64,000 nucleotides of DNA from Euglena gracilis (lineage: Eukaryota > Euglenida > Euglenophyceae > Euglenales). Below the pieces are notes generated by a model. It was not told the DNA's origin. It ran no database searches and saw only the letters and a list, made by a program, of their open reading frames with translations. The stretch covers positions 11,024,241 to 11,088,240 of the forward strand of contig CP154955.1 of the NCBI GenBank assembly GCA_039621445.1. Direction: 5' to 3'. Below are positions 23,205 through 34,717 of this stretch, piece after piece (the first letter of the stretch is position 1; each line of letters starts with the position of its first letter). Both the position numbers and the translations under genes were made by a program.

Positions 23205-23390
23205 GGATGACTTTTTTTCAGAAAGATTGACTGGTTTATTGGCCCGAACCCTTCCCTGGTGGCAGGGTCGGCAAAAAAAAACAATTTTCTTTTGGATTCC
23301 GGAGTGGCTGACCCCCCATGGGGTGTGGTGGTGACTGACTGGTGTTCCCAAAAAAGTCACTGCCTGGTTTTTGGAAGAGTGGAACCCTTC
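23205..23390 (+). repeat. Dispersed repeat with TGACTGACTGG motifs, copy 2
   Basis: Shows the same succession as 1200-1506: a C-run/G-run hairpin, GATTGACTGGTTT, GAGTGGCTGACCCC, TGACTGACTGG and CACTGCCTGG. Non-coding. Confidence 0.55.
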
Positions 23391-23559
23391 TACCTTAGTA
23401 AAAAAAAAATTCATTCACGATATTTCCAGCACACGCCCTGAAAAATGTCAGTGTGAAAGTCAAGTCATCCCATGCGAGACCCCCCGATTTTCAGCAAAAA
23501 TACAAAAAAATTGATTTTTGCTGAAGATCAGAAAAATGAAATTCAGTTTAGGGTTAACC

Positions 23560-23830
23560 CCTAAAACTGTGAAAATGCCCCAAAAATGGATGATTTTTGT
23601 GCGTTTTTCGATTTTTTGCCCATGTTGCATGTGTCAAATTGGCATTTTTGAGAATTTTTTTTGGACCCTCCCGCGGGGAGTCGAATATCTTGGTCGAATT
23701 CTTGGGTCGAATATTTCACAAAAATCCAAAAAGTAAACCCCCCAAAAATTGACCCCCCCCTATGATTTTCAGCAACGGACCCAAAAAGTAGACCCAGGGT
23801 CTTATTTTGGGGGGTTGCACAAACGTCGGC
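23560..23830 (+). repeat. Dispersed AT-rich repeat, family 4, + orientation
   Basis: Contains TTTTTTGCCCATGTTGCATG followed by TGTCAAATTGGCATTTTTGAGA and GGGTCTTATTTTGGGG. The reverse complement of this arrangement lies at 32395-32715. Confidence 0.6.
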
Positions 23831-24158
23831 ATTCGGGGGTTTTCCTGGTGTTTCCGTGTTTTTTCCCAGGTTTTTTCGATTTCTGCCAGAAATTCATTTC
23901 ATCTTGGAAAAAAATGTGCATTTTGGACCATATTATCATTTGTAACCAGAGCTTTGGTCAGTTTTTGTCATTTTGATTTTTCAAAGAAAAACCATACCAT
24001 TACCATTGGAAACGGTTTGTTCCAAAATACGGAAATTTGTGTGTTTTTGTATGTGGACCCAACCTGGGTCTGACCCACCCCCCATTGTCTGGTTTTGCGC
24101 CACATAAACCTTGGGGGAGAGCAGCCGCCAGATCAATGCCCGCCCATCATCGGCACAG

Positions 24159-24238
24159 GGAGCACGAGGAGGAGGGGCTGGGGCAGCATTTCCTCGACGA
24201 CATCGCCAACTTCATTGTGCAGAACACGGAGCAGGCGC
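24159..24238 (+). CDS. PLAA: PLAA exon 13, PFU domain end
   Basis: Phase 2 to phase 1, reading EHEEEGLGQHFLDDIANFIV then QNTEQA. It matches LNPMFLDQVAKFIIDNT, the last helix of PFU. Confidence 0.88.
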
Positions 24239-24510
24239 GTCTGTTCCCTGGGGGCTGACCGCAGGGATTTAGTGGAACGGATGGGGGAACGAGGGAACGA
24301 GGGAACTTAGGCTGCCGAAAAACGCGACACAAAAAACAAGCACATACTGCTGGCGGGCACGTATGTGGTGGGCCAGGGTTGCACCGAAAGAAATCGGAGG
24401 ACAAGAGAAATCTGGGTGGAATGAAGAACTCGCTTGGTCCACAGAGCAGCGAGTTGTGTGTCTGTGTTGCATGTGTGGGTTTGTGTTGTATGTGTGTGTG
24501 GTGTGGATGG

Positions 24511-24543
<33 letters not shown>

Positions 24544-24646
24544 TGTGTGTGTGCTTGTGTAGGCGAAGGAAACCTCATGCGAATGTTTTTGAAGCCCACC
24601 AACCCCCATTTTGCTTTGGGGGTCCCCCCTCCTTCCCCTGGCCCAG

Positions 24647-24742
24647 ATGGCGCCCGTGGACGACAGCGGGACGTTCAGTGAGTATGCCCGGGAGGCGGCG
24701 CGGCGGGCGGCGGAGGGGCAGGAGTCGGTGCTGGCCCCAAAG
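24647..24742 (+). CDS. PLAA: PLAA exon 14, linker (tentative)
   Basis: 32 codons in phase 0: MAPVDDSGTFSEYAREAARR, then AAEGQESVLAPK. It sits between PFU and PUL, where PLAA has a low-conservation linker. It does not match the phase of exon 13, so a small exon may be missing or this exon is mis-set. Confidence 0.5.
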
Positions 24743-25085
24743 GTGGGGGGCCCTGGCCGGCCACGTCGGGGAGGGGGCTTCGCCGGCGGCCCGCAGCGTG
24801 TTGGGGTGGGCCATGTCGACAGAAAGCAGGCACAGGGAATGCACCGTGCTTTTCACATCCGCAGATGCACCCGCAACACTCGGGCGATATTTTGTTTTGG
24901 GTAGTTTCATAAATATGCGGCGGGCGGGGGCATGAGTGGCATGACTGACCGACTAATCATTTTGGCCGATGCGCTGTGTAAGTGTGTCTTATCACCCCCA
25001 GCCCCACCGGAACGCGGGTAATCCACTGCCTGGCATTGCATCACAGTGTGGCGGGCAACCATTCCGCTCCCTCCTCTGTGCACAG

Positions 25086-25115
25086 GAGGCATTGAAGCAG
25101 CTGGAGGGGCAGCAG
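25086..25115 (+). CDS. PLAA: PLAA exon 15, linker micro-exon (tentative)
   Basis: EALKQLEGQQ between CACAG and GTGGCG, phase 0 at both ends. A longer version ending at 25157 is also in phase. Supported by phase on both sides but by no clear homology. Confidence 0.45.
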
Positions 25116-25393
25116 GTGGCGTTCAGCAGTTACATGCAAAGCCGGCCCCTTGTTACGGTCCCACACATGTGGTGTCTTCGCGGCAAAATAAATGCGCAGG
25201 CTCTTTCGGTCGGCCCAGGAATGCGTCCGGAAGGGGGGGATGGCGAGGTTCAGTATGGATTTCGTGTCACACACAGTCTCAAATCAGAGTAAGAAAATGG
25301 AGTTTCCCCGAGAACCACAAATAATCATGAAAATCTCAAACAAAAAATTTGGGGGTCCCAGCACGAAACGGAGGTTTCAGGCGCTCAATCCAG

Positions 25394-25589
25394 GATTGCT
25401 TTTCGGGGGGGAACAAACCAGCGTTCAATAATGCGAATCCTAATGCTAATACTAATATTAATGTTGATATTGATACTGTGGGGGCCCACAACGTTGGAGA
25501 GGGTCCAGAGGGGGCCGCCCCCGAGGCCCTGCGGTATGAGCAGGAGGAGAAGGCGCGGGCGTTGGGGGCCGCAGCAGCGTCCGCAGGCG
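25394..25589 (+). CDS. PLAA: PLAA exon 16, linker with DxF(S/T)GG motif
   Basis: Phase 0 to phase 1. It starts DCFSGGNKPAF, like the DPFTGGGRYVP motif of PLAA. An Asn-rich imperfect repeat (NNANPNANTNINVDID) follows, then a charged helix, EALRYEQEEKARALGAAAAS. The end phase fits the first PUL exon. Confidence 0.7.
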
Positions 25590-25929
25590 GTGTGCCACGG
25601 AGTGGACTGACGGGGCATGGCCTCTGGCCCACCGATCGGGCCCAAATTTTGGGCTAGCTTGGGCATCCTGCTGTGGACCCTCCTGGGCAACCATGGACAG
25701 CCCCCCATACGCCCCAAGGGCTGGGAAAAAGAAGCCTGGATGGGTAAGCCCACCCATGGGATGAGTGATTTTTTTCGCCAGTGTGACGTGACCAGGCGGG
25801 AGAGCCTTCAAAATGATTTGGGCGTGTGTGACACTCTGCATCCGCTCCAATCCCCGCAAACCATCATCGCATCCACACTAATACCCACATTGCGCATACC
25901 CGCAAGCCGCATCGCACACCTCACAAAAC

Positions 25930-26290
25930 GGTACAAAATTGTCAAAAATTGTCAAAATGGGCCAAAATCGCCAAAATCGCCAAAAATCACCAAAAAAAAT
26001 GCCCAAAGTGCCTTAAAATGGCCAAAAAAAAGTGGCGAAAATAGCTCAAAGCAACAGAATGGCCTAAAATGACCAGAAATGGGCAAAAGCAGCCAAAAGT
26101 GGCTAGAAATAATATTTAAAAAAGGGGGGCAAGAAATGGTCAAAATGCGCCAAAAATGGCCAAAAATGAGCCAAAAAAAAACGACCCAAAATGGTCAGAA
26201 GTGGCAAAAAAAAAAGTGGCGAAAATCCCCAAAAGAGACCAAAAACGGCCAAAAATGGCGAAATGCAGCCAAATGGCTAAAAATGTATAC
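25930..26290 (+). repeat. Degenerate AAAATGGCC-type tandem repeat
   Basis: Irregular short units such as CAAAAATGGCC and AAATGGTCA cover about 360 bp of intron. Similar phrases occur around 16510-16680 and 41220-41280. Confidence 0.7.
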
Positions 26291-26474
26291 AATGCAATGA
26301 ACTTCAAACGCTGGCTCTAACTCTTTGGCCAACAGACGTACGACATAGGACCCCGACACAAACATCTCCCCCGTCCTCTGTGGCACCACTTTTGCGACCC
26401 ACGGAAACTCGTCAGTGCCATCACTTCATGAGGCCTGCCTCCGGGCATCCTCCAAATAGCTGCTGCCCCTGCAG

Positions 26475-26554
26475 GGACTGTTCAGTGTCAGTATCCGATG
26501 ACGCAGTACACCACCTTCGCCCGGCCCCTCGACGTGGAGAAAGTCTGCAAGAAG
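26475..26554 (+). CDS. PLAA: PLAA exon 17, PUL domain start
   Basis: Phase 1 to phase 0, reading TVQCQYPMTQYTTFARPLDV then EKVCKK. It matches the [21 protein letters not shown] start of PUL. The donor after AAGAAG gives the phase of exon 18. Confidence 0.85.
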
Positions 26555-26765
26555 GTGTGGCGTTCCGCCAGGTAATTCAAGCCTTCTCACAATTTAAGGG
26601 TCCCCAGTTTTGTATTTTTTCATCTCCCACCAGAGTACTCTTCCCAACCAGCGGTGTTCGTTGTTATTGTTGTTGTTGTTGTTATTTGTTGTAAGTACGT
26701 TTTGTATGTCATATACAACAGGTATAATGCAGTGCCTGATTGGCTTTCTCTGCTTCCTGGGCCAG

Positions 26766-26920
26766 GTGGCAGATCTCAGCGCAGAGTTGGCAGCGGAGGC
26801 CCCGGAGGCCACCCTCGCTGCGGCCGACGCCGCGGTGCTGCAGTCGCTGCTGCAGGCGGCGCAGACCCGGTCGGTCCCCGCCGACGCGGAGCTGGCGCTG
26901 CTGCAGCGCCTGCTGGCCTG
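26766..26920 (+). CDS. PLAA: PLAA exon 18, PUL domain helices
   Basis: Phase 0 to phase 2. It encodes VADLSAELAAEAPEATL, an Ala-rich helix and ELALLQRLLAW, equivalent to the ILSLICN..QLQILWKAI helices of the PUL armadillo domain. Confidence 0.88.
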
Positions 26921-27540
26921 GTACATTCCCCTCCAAGCAATGGTGGGGTCATTTGCAAGTTGCTTTCTGTCCCCTGCACAGTTATTTGAGAAGAAACACC
27001 GTCTGTGGATCGTTTGCAACATTTTGCATTAAACCTGCCTTTGCATACCTTTTCTGGTATGTCAGCCCCAGAATTCATTTGTTTCGTTAGATTCTTGCAT
27101 ACCGATTTCCGGGTTTTGCGATTTCAGTACCATCCCGCCCCCCAAGCTATTCCCACCTTTTACACCCCGACAGGAACAGTACGGGGGGGGGGGGGGGACT
27201 TGGGGGACAGTTTGGGGTCCTCCCAGGTCTCCCCGAGCTGTTCCCATACCTCAACCTCAGACATCCCAAAAAGGGTCATTTTTGACAATTTTGGCAATTC
27301 TGGATGTTCGCGAAAAATGGTCAAGTGTAAGCACATTTTGCCAAGAAAAAAGCATTTTTGAAGACGTCCAAAATCTTTTTGTCCACTTTCTGTCTTTTTT
27401 TGGGATTTTCTTCATAAAAAAAAAGTGCTATGACAGTGACCTAGTCCCCCCTTTGGGAATTGTTCAGGGAGAACAGCTCGGGGGGGGGGGGCAAGTTAAT
27501 AAGAATAATAAGTAATCATCATCGTCGTCGTCGTCATAAT

Positions 27541-27542
27541 AG

Positions 27543-27630
<88 letters not shown>

Positions 27631-27632
27631 AA
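27541..27632 (+). repeat. (GAT)n microsatellite, about 30 units
   Basis: Near-perfect GAT/ATG trinucleotide tract inside the 2.6-kb intron 18, followed by AAG-rich sequence. Confidence 0.98.
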
Positions 27633-27938
27633 TGATAATAAGCATAAGAAGAAGCATAAGAAGAAGAAGAAGAATAACAAGTGTGCCATACGGCAGAGGG
27701 TATTTCTGTTAAAACAGAAATGAAGGGGTACGCTTATTATTTCTATTCGAGGGGAGGGGTCCAGGAGACGCCCGGCCCGGCCCGGCGGCCCCAGGGCCAG
27801 GCCCGGCCCAGCCGGCGGCCCGGCCCGGCCAGCTGGCGGCTCGGCGGCCCGGCCCCGCCCGGCCGGCCGGTGGCCCGATGGCCCGGTGGCACAGCCCGGC
27901 CCGGCCCGGCCGACAGCATGGCCCGACAACCCCCGGAA

Positions 27939-28525
27939 GGCTGAAAAAACAGCTGAGGCCTGTGGGAACCTCTTTTGCAGGGCCCCAAACGGGCCCAATA
28001 AACGGTCCGGAGGGGCCGGGAGTCTGTGGGGTGTATACAGGCCACTTGGGGGTCCCCCATGGTTGGTTTGGGTCCCCGGGCGGGTCTGTGCAGTTCCGCA
28101 TCGGTTTTGGGCAATTTTCAAAAAATCGATTTTTTGACCCCCATAAGGCTGAAAAATGGCTAAGGCCTGTTGGAACCCCTTTTGGGGGGCCTCGTACAGG
28201 GCCAAAAATGGTCCGGAGGGGCCGGGGGTATGTGGGATGTTTACAGGCCACTTGGGGGTCCCCCATGGTGGGTCCCCAGGTGGGTCCTTGCAGTTCCGCA
28301 TCGGTTTCGGGCAATTTTCAAAAAAATCGATTTTTTGACCCCACAGCCAAGTCCTGTAGGAACCTCTTTTGGGGGCCCCATATGGGCCAAAAACAGTCCG
28401 GAGGGGCCGGGGGTATGTGGGGTGTATACAGGCCATTTGGGGGCCCCCCATGGTGGGTCCCGGGGCGGGTCCGTGCAGTTCCGCATCGGTTTCGGGCAAT
28501 TTTCAAAAAATCGATTTTTTTTACC
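27939..28525 (+). repeat. Three tandem units of about 190-205 bp
   Basis: Each unit contains GGTCCGGAGGGGCCGGG, a TATACAGGCCA-like segment, GCAGTTCCGCATCGGTTT and TTTTCAAAAAATCGATTTTT. Repeats of the second anchor lie near 28090, 28290 and 28474. A minisatellite in intron 18. Confidence 0.9.
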
Positions 28526-28730
28526 CCCAGAAGGGTGTGCACAGGCTGCAAGGCCCCAAAAACGCATCTCCTCAAATTTGGGGTCCAACCTCCAGTTGCA
28601 CCCACCTACGTGTGCAGTCGCGAACCACCGAACCCATGCCATCAAACGGAGGGACCACCTGTCCTGTGGAGAGTTTCACGACCGACTGTCATATCTCGGG
28701 AAAAATTCTTTATTATTATTTGTATTTGGT

Positions 28731-28745
28731 AGTAGTAGTAGTAGT

Positions 28746-28801
<56 letters not shown>

Positions 28802-28806
28802 TAGTA
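28731..28806 (+). repeat. (AGT)n(AGC)n(AGT)n microsatellite
   Basis: A symmetrical compound trinucleotide tract with a central AGC block flanked by AGT blocks. Confidence 0.97.
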
Positions 28807-29039
28807 CTTAGTAGTCCCCCATTTTTGGCCCGTGGCGGCTCTTACTGGGACGGTCGGACCGAAACTCCGACACCTACCCCTCCCCCCATTTGGGGTTTGG
28901 CCACTCAATAAATTAGATCCCGAACCCTGGTGGAACAGCGTACCTATACCTACTGGTGTGAACCACCCCCCGAATAGAAATAATAAGTGTATAATAATAA
29001 GAAATTTAATTATATGCTGTGTAATAAATATCTATACGT

Positions 29040-29200
29040 AATGCCATCTACACAAATTTATATTTATATTGTTATTAATTTATTATTATTTATTTATAAA
29101 TATTATATATTTATATTTATATTTATATTTTTATTTATATTTATATATACAAATTATATTTATATTATATATATTTATATTATATATATTTATATTGTAA
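29040..29200 (+). repeat. TATATT-rich AT tract
   Basis: About 160 bp of almost pure A+T (TATTTATATTATATA units), unusual for this GC-balanced window. Confidence 0.9.
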
Positions 29201-29522
29201 TGTATTCCATGACAAATCTTGGGTGGGGGGGGTGGGTGCGGGTGGGGGGGGTGGGTGTGTGGGTGTGGGTGTGCACGTGTGCGTGGTGTCTGTCAGTCTC
29301 TGTGTGTGTGTGTGTGTGTGTGTGTGTTGTGTATTTATGTCTAACAAGCAATTAATACCTTGTGTGTGTTTTTGCATCAAATGGTAAGAGGAAGCCACAC
29401 CATCTGTTTTGAAACCGATGTCGCTGAACGTTTGGGGTTTTTTCAGCTTCTCGCATCGGATTTTGACATGGTCCAATGCACACCGCCAGCCCAGGGGTCC
29501 GGCCCCATTGTCCCTCCCCCAG

Positions 29523-29649
29523 GCCCCCAGGCAAGCGATTCCCCGCAGTAGACGTTCTCCGCCTGCTGCTGCTCACCGAGGACACTGCAGTGGCACTGGT
29601 CAACAACCATTTCGAGGCCCTCCTCCTCCCGCTCATCCATTTCCTTCAG
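29523..29649 (+). CDS. PLAA: PLAA exon 19, PUL domain
   Basis: Phase 2 to phase 0, reading PPGKRFPAVDVLRLLLLTED and LLLPLIHFLQ. It matches [27 protein letters not shown]. The acceptor at 29521-29522 gives the exact phase with exon 18. Confidence 0.92.
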
Positions 29650-30479
29650 GTGCCGATGCAGATTGTCGAAGAATTTATTTATTAAGTACCCCCCCCCCTC
29701 ATTTTGAACGACCCCCATTTATACCGACTCCCCCCATTTATACCGACCCCCCCCCCCGGAAAATCAGAAGAAATCCATTTATATCGACCCCCCCCCATTT
29801 ATACCAATCCCCCTTGGAAAAATCAGAAGAAATCCAATTTTTCATTTATCTTTACCCCAATCGCTATGCCGGCCTTAAAGAATTGCTAATTCTGCACGCA
29901 GCCGAGGGTCAGCGTTTCGGTGATGTTTCATCCCAGCACTCGTATTCTTCTCGGCGGAGTGTTGCTTTTTCGTGAAAGAGATTTGTTCCACAAGGTTTGG
30001 GAAGTGGGGTGATCTTTTGACAAAAGCTGCCAACGAATCTCGTGGCCAAAGTCAGCGAGAACATGGTTTCCCAGGACTATTTCGAGAGGGGGGATTATAT
30101 TGGTGGATTTGGTGGAATCAAACTTTTCTGGGTGGTCTCTACAAACTTTGGCCGACAGCAGCCAGAAGAATTACAGTTTTACAGCAATTTTTGTTGTGTA
30201 TTTTTCATTTCCCAAAAAAATGTGCATTTTTGTCCAGAATGTCTGTGTGGTGCATAAAGTGTTATCCACCCGGAATGTTTCTTCTTTTTCTGAATGGCAT
30301 CATCGGTGGGCTTTATTGTGGGGGGTGTTGGAGGGGGTACCACTTTTGAATGTGCTGCTGTATGATCGTAGTAGTGTCTCGAATAATTTAACACACAACA
30401 CACTTACACTTATACACACACAGCACACGACATAACACCCACACCCACACAACACACACCCACACCTACCCACCCACAG

Positions 30480-30582
30480 GACACGTCGGCGGCTCCGGAG
30501 CAGATGCTGGCGGACCAGGCGCTGTGCAACATGTTCAGCTCCGCCGCCCTCCTCCCCGTCGTGTCCAGGGGGACGACGACGG
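30480..30582 (+). CDS. PLAA: PLAA exon 20, PUL domain
   Basis: Phase 0 to phase 1, reading DTSAAPEQMLADQALCNMFS then SAALLPVVSRGTTT. It matches KGKPANQLLALRTFCNCF of PLAA. Confidence 0.88.
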
Positions 30583-30865
30583 GTGGTGCAAAACTGTCAC
30601 AACCGCAGCCACAGCAGCTGTAGCAATGATTGCCACCCAATAAATTTTGTAAATTCTGTTTGTGTATGGACTGAAATCACAGGCTAAAGAAGCTGGCGCT
30701 CATTGCTTAAAAGCGCATCTGTGTGGGGGAAACAGTTATGGGAGACATCAAGTTGACCATGGCATTTTGGGCAAAGCAAGGTGGTGTTGTTTGCAGGTTC
30801 GGTGAGAGCCATTCCAACATTCCACCACGTTGTGAATTGTCTCATGCCTCATGTCTGGTATCCAG

Positions 30866-30996
30866 CCCCCCTGCTGTTGACCAGCAACACATTGGAGGTG
30901 CTGCGCCGAACCAAGTCCCAGCTGAAGAGTAAGGCGAACAACGTGCGGCAGCCATTTGCAGTTTTGCTTCAGAACTTCGCCATTCACGCCCATCAG
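30866..30996 (+). CDS. PLAA: PLAA exon 21, PUL domain
   Basis: Phase 1 to phase 0, reading APLLLTSNTLEVLRRTKSQL, KSKANNVRQPFAVLLQN and FAIHAHQ. It matches [26 protein letters not shown]. The acceptor at 30864 gives the correct phase. Confidence 0.82.
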
Positions 30997-31733
30997 GTCT
31001 GGCCCAAATGCCATGCGGCAAGGACGTGACGGCAGAGAAGCTTCCGACCATCAACGGAAGAGCATGTTTTAGCATTGAGATGTTTCACATTTTTCTGTAT
31101 TCATTCCTGTTTTGAGTTATTTCACACTTTTTTTTCAGATGTCTTGCCTTCAGAAGCAGCCTTGGGTGGCTAAAAATTGGGGGGTTATTTCGGGTGTGAG
31201 TTTTGGGTGTAAATCCAGGCAATTGGTTTTCTGGCTGCCAAAATTATTGAAGCTGAACACATTGACCCAAAAAGAACCGGAGAAAATGAAAAATAAAGCA
31301 AAGCAGAACCTGAAGATCCCAATCAGCAGAAATGAGAGCATAAGAAGCACAAAAAACAAGAAGAAGAGCACACAATCTCGGACCCCAAAATGTTGTTTCC
31401 AACGTCGACCCCAAATTAAGAACCCGGTTTTATTGGGAGGGGAGGTTGGAGACATTCACAAGGCAAGACATTCACACCCAAGTGTCTTGTAATCCCGATC
31501 GAATGTGAAACTGAGGGGGCTTTATATTTCAGCTGCAAAAAATACAGTGAAATACACACACACACACACAATTTATCAAAAATAATCCTGAAAATGATAC
31601 AATATGCAACCCAGGAATTTTTAAACAGTTGGACCCTCGCGGGGAGGGGCCAACCCCCTCATGGGTGGGGGTAACCTACTCAGCTTTAAAAAAGAAAAGC
31701 ACCCAAACACCCAAACACACACAGGACACACAA

Positions 31734-31765
<32 letters not shown>

Positions 31766-32006
31766 CAAGTGAGAGACAAACCAGGTATTTCCTCTGTTTC
31801 GTGCCACGAAAGATTACAAAAAAAACACAAGTCAGTGCAAAAAGAGAGGTTTCCCAGGATTCAGGGGAAATCATGAATGAGACTTTGGGGTCCCCAGCAC
31901 CAGACACGGGGTCAGCCCTGGACAAACCCCTGCGATATGCCCCATCAGTAACCCGGGCCCTAACCCTCACCCAAACCCTGGCCGCCGGGTTTCCCGCCCG
32001 CCGCAG

Positions 32007-32175
32007 CACGGGGCGGCCGAGGACGTGGTGGCCGCCCTCTGCCCCGCCGTGACGGAGTTCCTCCTGTACGAGGCCCACCCGCCGGTGGCCCTCGCCCTGT
32101 GCCAGACGGCCGGCACGCTGCTGCACGCCGCCAGCCGGGTCCGGGCGGAGGCCCTCGGCCAGCGGCTGCACCGGG
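32007..32175 (+). CDS. PLAA: PLAA exon 22, PUL domain
   Basis: Phase 0 to phase 1. It reads HGAAEDVVAALCPAVTEFLL, LCQTAGTLLHAASRVRAEAL and GQRLHR. It matches QCLSLISTILE..RLLVALGTLI..AKSLGVDSQIKKY. Confidence 0.9.
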
Positions 32176-32259
32176 GTTCCCAACCGCGCCGCTGCTGGCA
32201 AAAGAATGCGGATTTCTCACCGACCCCCCAGGGGGGTATTTCCGCTCTTAGAAGTGTGT

Positions 32260-32297
<38 letters not shown>

Positions 32298-32394
32298 TTG
32301 TGTGCGTTGTAAACTCCCCCCCAAAAGAATTAGTATCCTGGGTCTCCTTTTTGGTTCTGTTGCTGAAAATCGGTTATTTTTTTTGGACTTTTGC

Positions 32395-32715
32395 TGAAAA
32401 ATTCGACCAAAAAACCTCCCTCGGGAGGATCCAAAATAGGTCATAGATTTTCGGCAATAAGTCAAAATGCAAAGCAAAAATGTCTCAAAAATGCCAATTT
32501 TGGCACATGCAATATGGGCAAAAATTGAAAAAAAATGTCAAAAAAAACCATTTTGGGGCTCATTATCACAGTTTTTTGGGGGGTCTATTTTTTTATTTTT
32601 CCCGAAAATCTGGGGGGGGGGGGGGCTTATTTTTGGGCGGGTCTAGCTTTTGGATTTTTGCTGAAAATCGATAGCCTGATCTTATTTTGGGGGGTCTTAT
32701 TCGGGGGGGATTGCA
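32395..32715 (-). repeat. Dispersed AT-rich repeat, family 4, inverted copy
   Basis: Reverse-complement match to 23560-23830, best seen as CCAATTTTGGCACATGCAAT followed by GGGCAAAAATTGAAAAA, and as a (G)n-containing GTCTTATTTTGGGGGG segment. Confidence 0.6.
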
Positions 32716-34039
32716 TGGTGTGCGTGTTGTGAGTGTGTGTTGTATGTGGTGTGTGTATGTGTTGTGGGTGTGCGTGTATGTGTGTGTGCGCGTGCGTGTG
32801 CGCGTGTGTGCATGTGTGCGTACATGTGGCGCCTTCCAAGTGAAACAAAGAAACAGTACGTGAATAATATTTAAGCCGGTGGTGAATTGATTTTTTCATT
32901 ATAAGGTTTCTTGTGGAATGGGGAAAGGGGTCCCAACCCACCAAGGTTTCTCGCAGGAACCAGGGGGGAAGAAAAATCTTTCAGCACACCGGAGCAAGAA
33001 ACAGGCATACGGAGGGGATATTTGATGGGTATTTCTTATTGAAGTCAGAGGACATTTTTCCAGCTCCAGATCCAGGGACAGGATAGGAAATCCCACCGTA
33101 ACAAAAGTCCGAAACTTTGAGTTCAACGTTGGCTTCCTTTCACCAACAGTTTCCGAGATCTATTCCAGAATCATTCCTTGCAGTTAATTAATCTCAGAAT
33201 TCGGAATTCAGAAAGCCACGCATGCTCTTTGGAAGGACATTTAGCAAGCAGCATTAGTAGGTCCAGTCCAGTGTTTGTTTCCGCCACCGCGAACGAGGTA
33301 GTGCGTTGCCATTATCCCCAAATTCCCCAGCAAGTATTTGGGCCGCTCTCAACCAGCCCACAGTGCAGTAGTGCAGGAAGACGCCCCGCAGATGACTGGT
33401 ATTTCGTCAGCTGAAGGTGGGGGGGGGGGGTGACACCTTTGAAAAGACTGTGTGACCAATAATCATCAAAATCGCCTTTTTTTTTCGAGGATGTTGTCCA
33501 AAAAAGCTTCCAAGGAGTTTATTCAGGAACATTTTTAGGTTCGTTTTGACCAACGACTCTTGGCACAGGTGGCCCATCCCAGCCTTCTTCATTCTTCTTG
33601 CCGGGGGGGGGTTATACATCAGTGGGGCATACGTGGGGGGGGGGGGGGGGTGGCCTGCAAGCAGCCCTTGCCATTTAATGTTTTGAGGGTGCGCCCGCTG
33701 GGGACGACGGCTTCAAGAAGTGCTTCCTTGCCGACTGCCTGCGGGGGAAAGGCACGTTCGGGGGCCAGGCTTCTTTTCAAGGCAGTTCGCACCTCCTGGT
33801 GGGGGAGTGCTACGGGCTGGCAGAGGGTCTGGGGCTTTCAACCCCCCCCCCCTTGGGTGGAAACGGGTTTTGGGATGTGTCTAGTGCTATAGCGCACCCC
33901 CCCCCCCGGCGTCGAAGGCGTCGGGGACCTGAAAAATGGCTATTCGGCGAAGAAATTGGCTTGGTCCACAGGCCCCCGTGGGAGGGGGGCAGGGGGCATT
34001 TTTGTGGACATTGCACCCGGGGCAGACCTCTGTTTCGTG

Positions 34040-34600
34040 TGTATCGGCAAAAAAAAATTGTGTATCGGTGTGTATTGGCGAAAAAAAAATGTGTATCGGT
34101 GTGTATCGGCAAAAAATAATTTGTGTATCGGTGTGTATCGGCAAAAGATAATTTGCGTATCGGTGTGTATCGGCAAAAAGAAATTGTGTATCGTTTTTTT
34201 TGAATTTGTGAATCGGCTTTTCGAAGAAAAAAAATCAAAAAAGGAGAGCCGGGGTATGGACATGCGCAGATGTATCCGGGCCTCTGCATTTGCCATGTGA
34301 GGGAGTAGCGCCCCTCCCCCAACCACAAGAGTAGGGTGAGATTCCCTACCACGCTTTACAGGTTGAGCTGGGGCCAATGTCCACATAGCTCTGTGGCAAT
34401 GGTGTCAAAAGATTAGCCCGTGTTTTTTCCGCATTTTTATAAAAATTTTGCGTGTCGGTGTGTATTAGCAAACAAAATTTGTGTATCGGTGTGTATCGGC
34501 AAAAAAAATTTGTGTATCGGTGTATATCGGCAAAAAAAATTTTGTGTATCGGTGTGTATCGGCAAAAAATTTTTGTGTATCGGTGTGTATCGTTGATACA
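34040..34600 (+). repeat. GTGTATCGG tandem array in two clusters
   Basis: Units of about 25-27 bp, TTGTGTATCGGTGTGTATCG then GCAAAAA, form clusters at 34040-34200 and 34448-34600. A unique spacer of about 250 bp separates them. They sit directly before the last PLAA exon. Confidence 0.9.
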
Positions 34601-34613
34601 CACTAAACATAAG

Positions 34614-34717
34614 TCTGGCCCGGGGACTCCGGGGTTGGGGAACAGAAGCCTACCGGGGACGAGGGCGTGATCGCCGCCGCGAAGGCCCTACTGGCCGACT
34701 TCTTCCCCGAGGAGTAG
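34614..34717 (+). CDS. PLAA: PLAA exon 23, C-terminus and stop
   Basis: Reads PTGDEGVIAAAKALLADFFP and EE, ending TAG at 34715-34717. It corresponds to the last PUL helix (EPAKVSECCRFILNLL in PLAA). Starting after CATAAG gives phase 1, as exon 22 needs. The better-looking CAG acceptor at 34644-34645 would need exon 22 to be one base shorter. Confidence 0.72.

Noticed and set aside
27460-27723. ORF with a long poly-Asp run
   Set aside because: It translates the (GAT)n microsatellite in intron 18 of PLAA and has no splice or homology support.
33696-33828. Possible exon (GDDGFKKCFLADCLRGKG and more)
   Set aside because: The frame is open and exon-like, but it does not fit the phase of PLAA exons 22 and 23. 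PLAA homologs have nothing at this position, and part of it resembles the MITE end CAGGCTTCTTTT.
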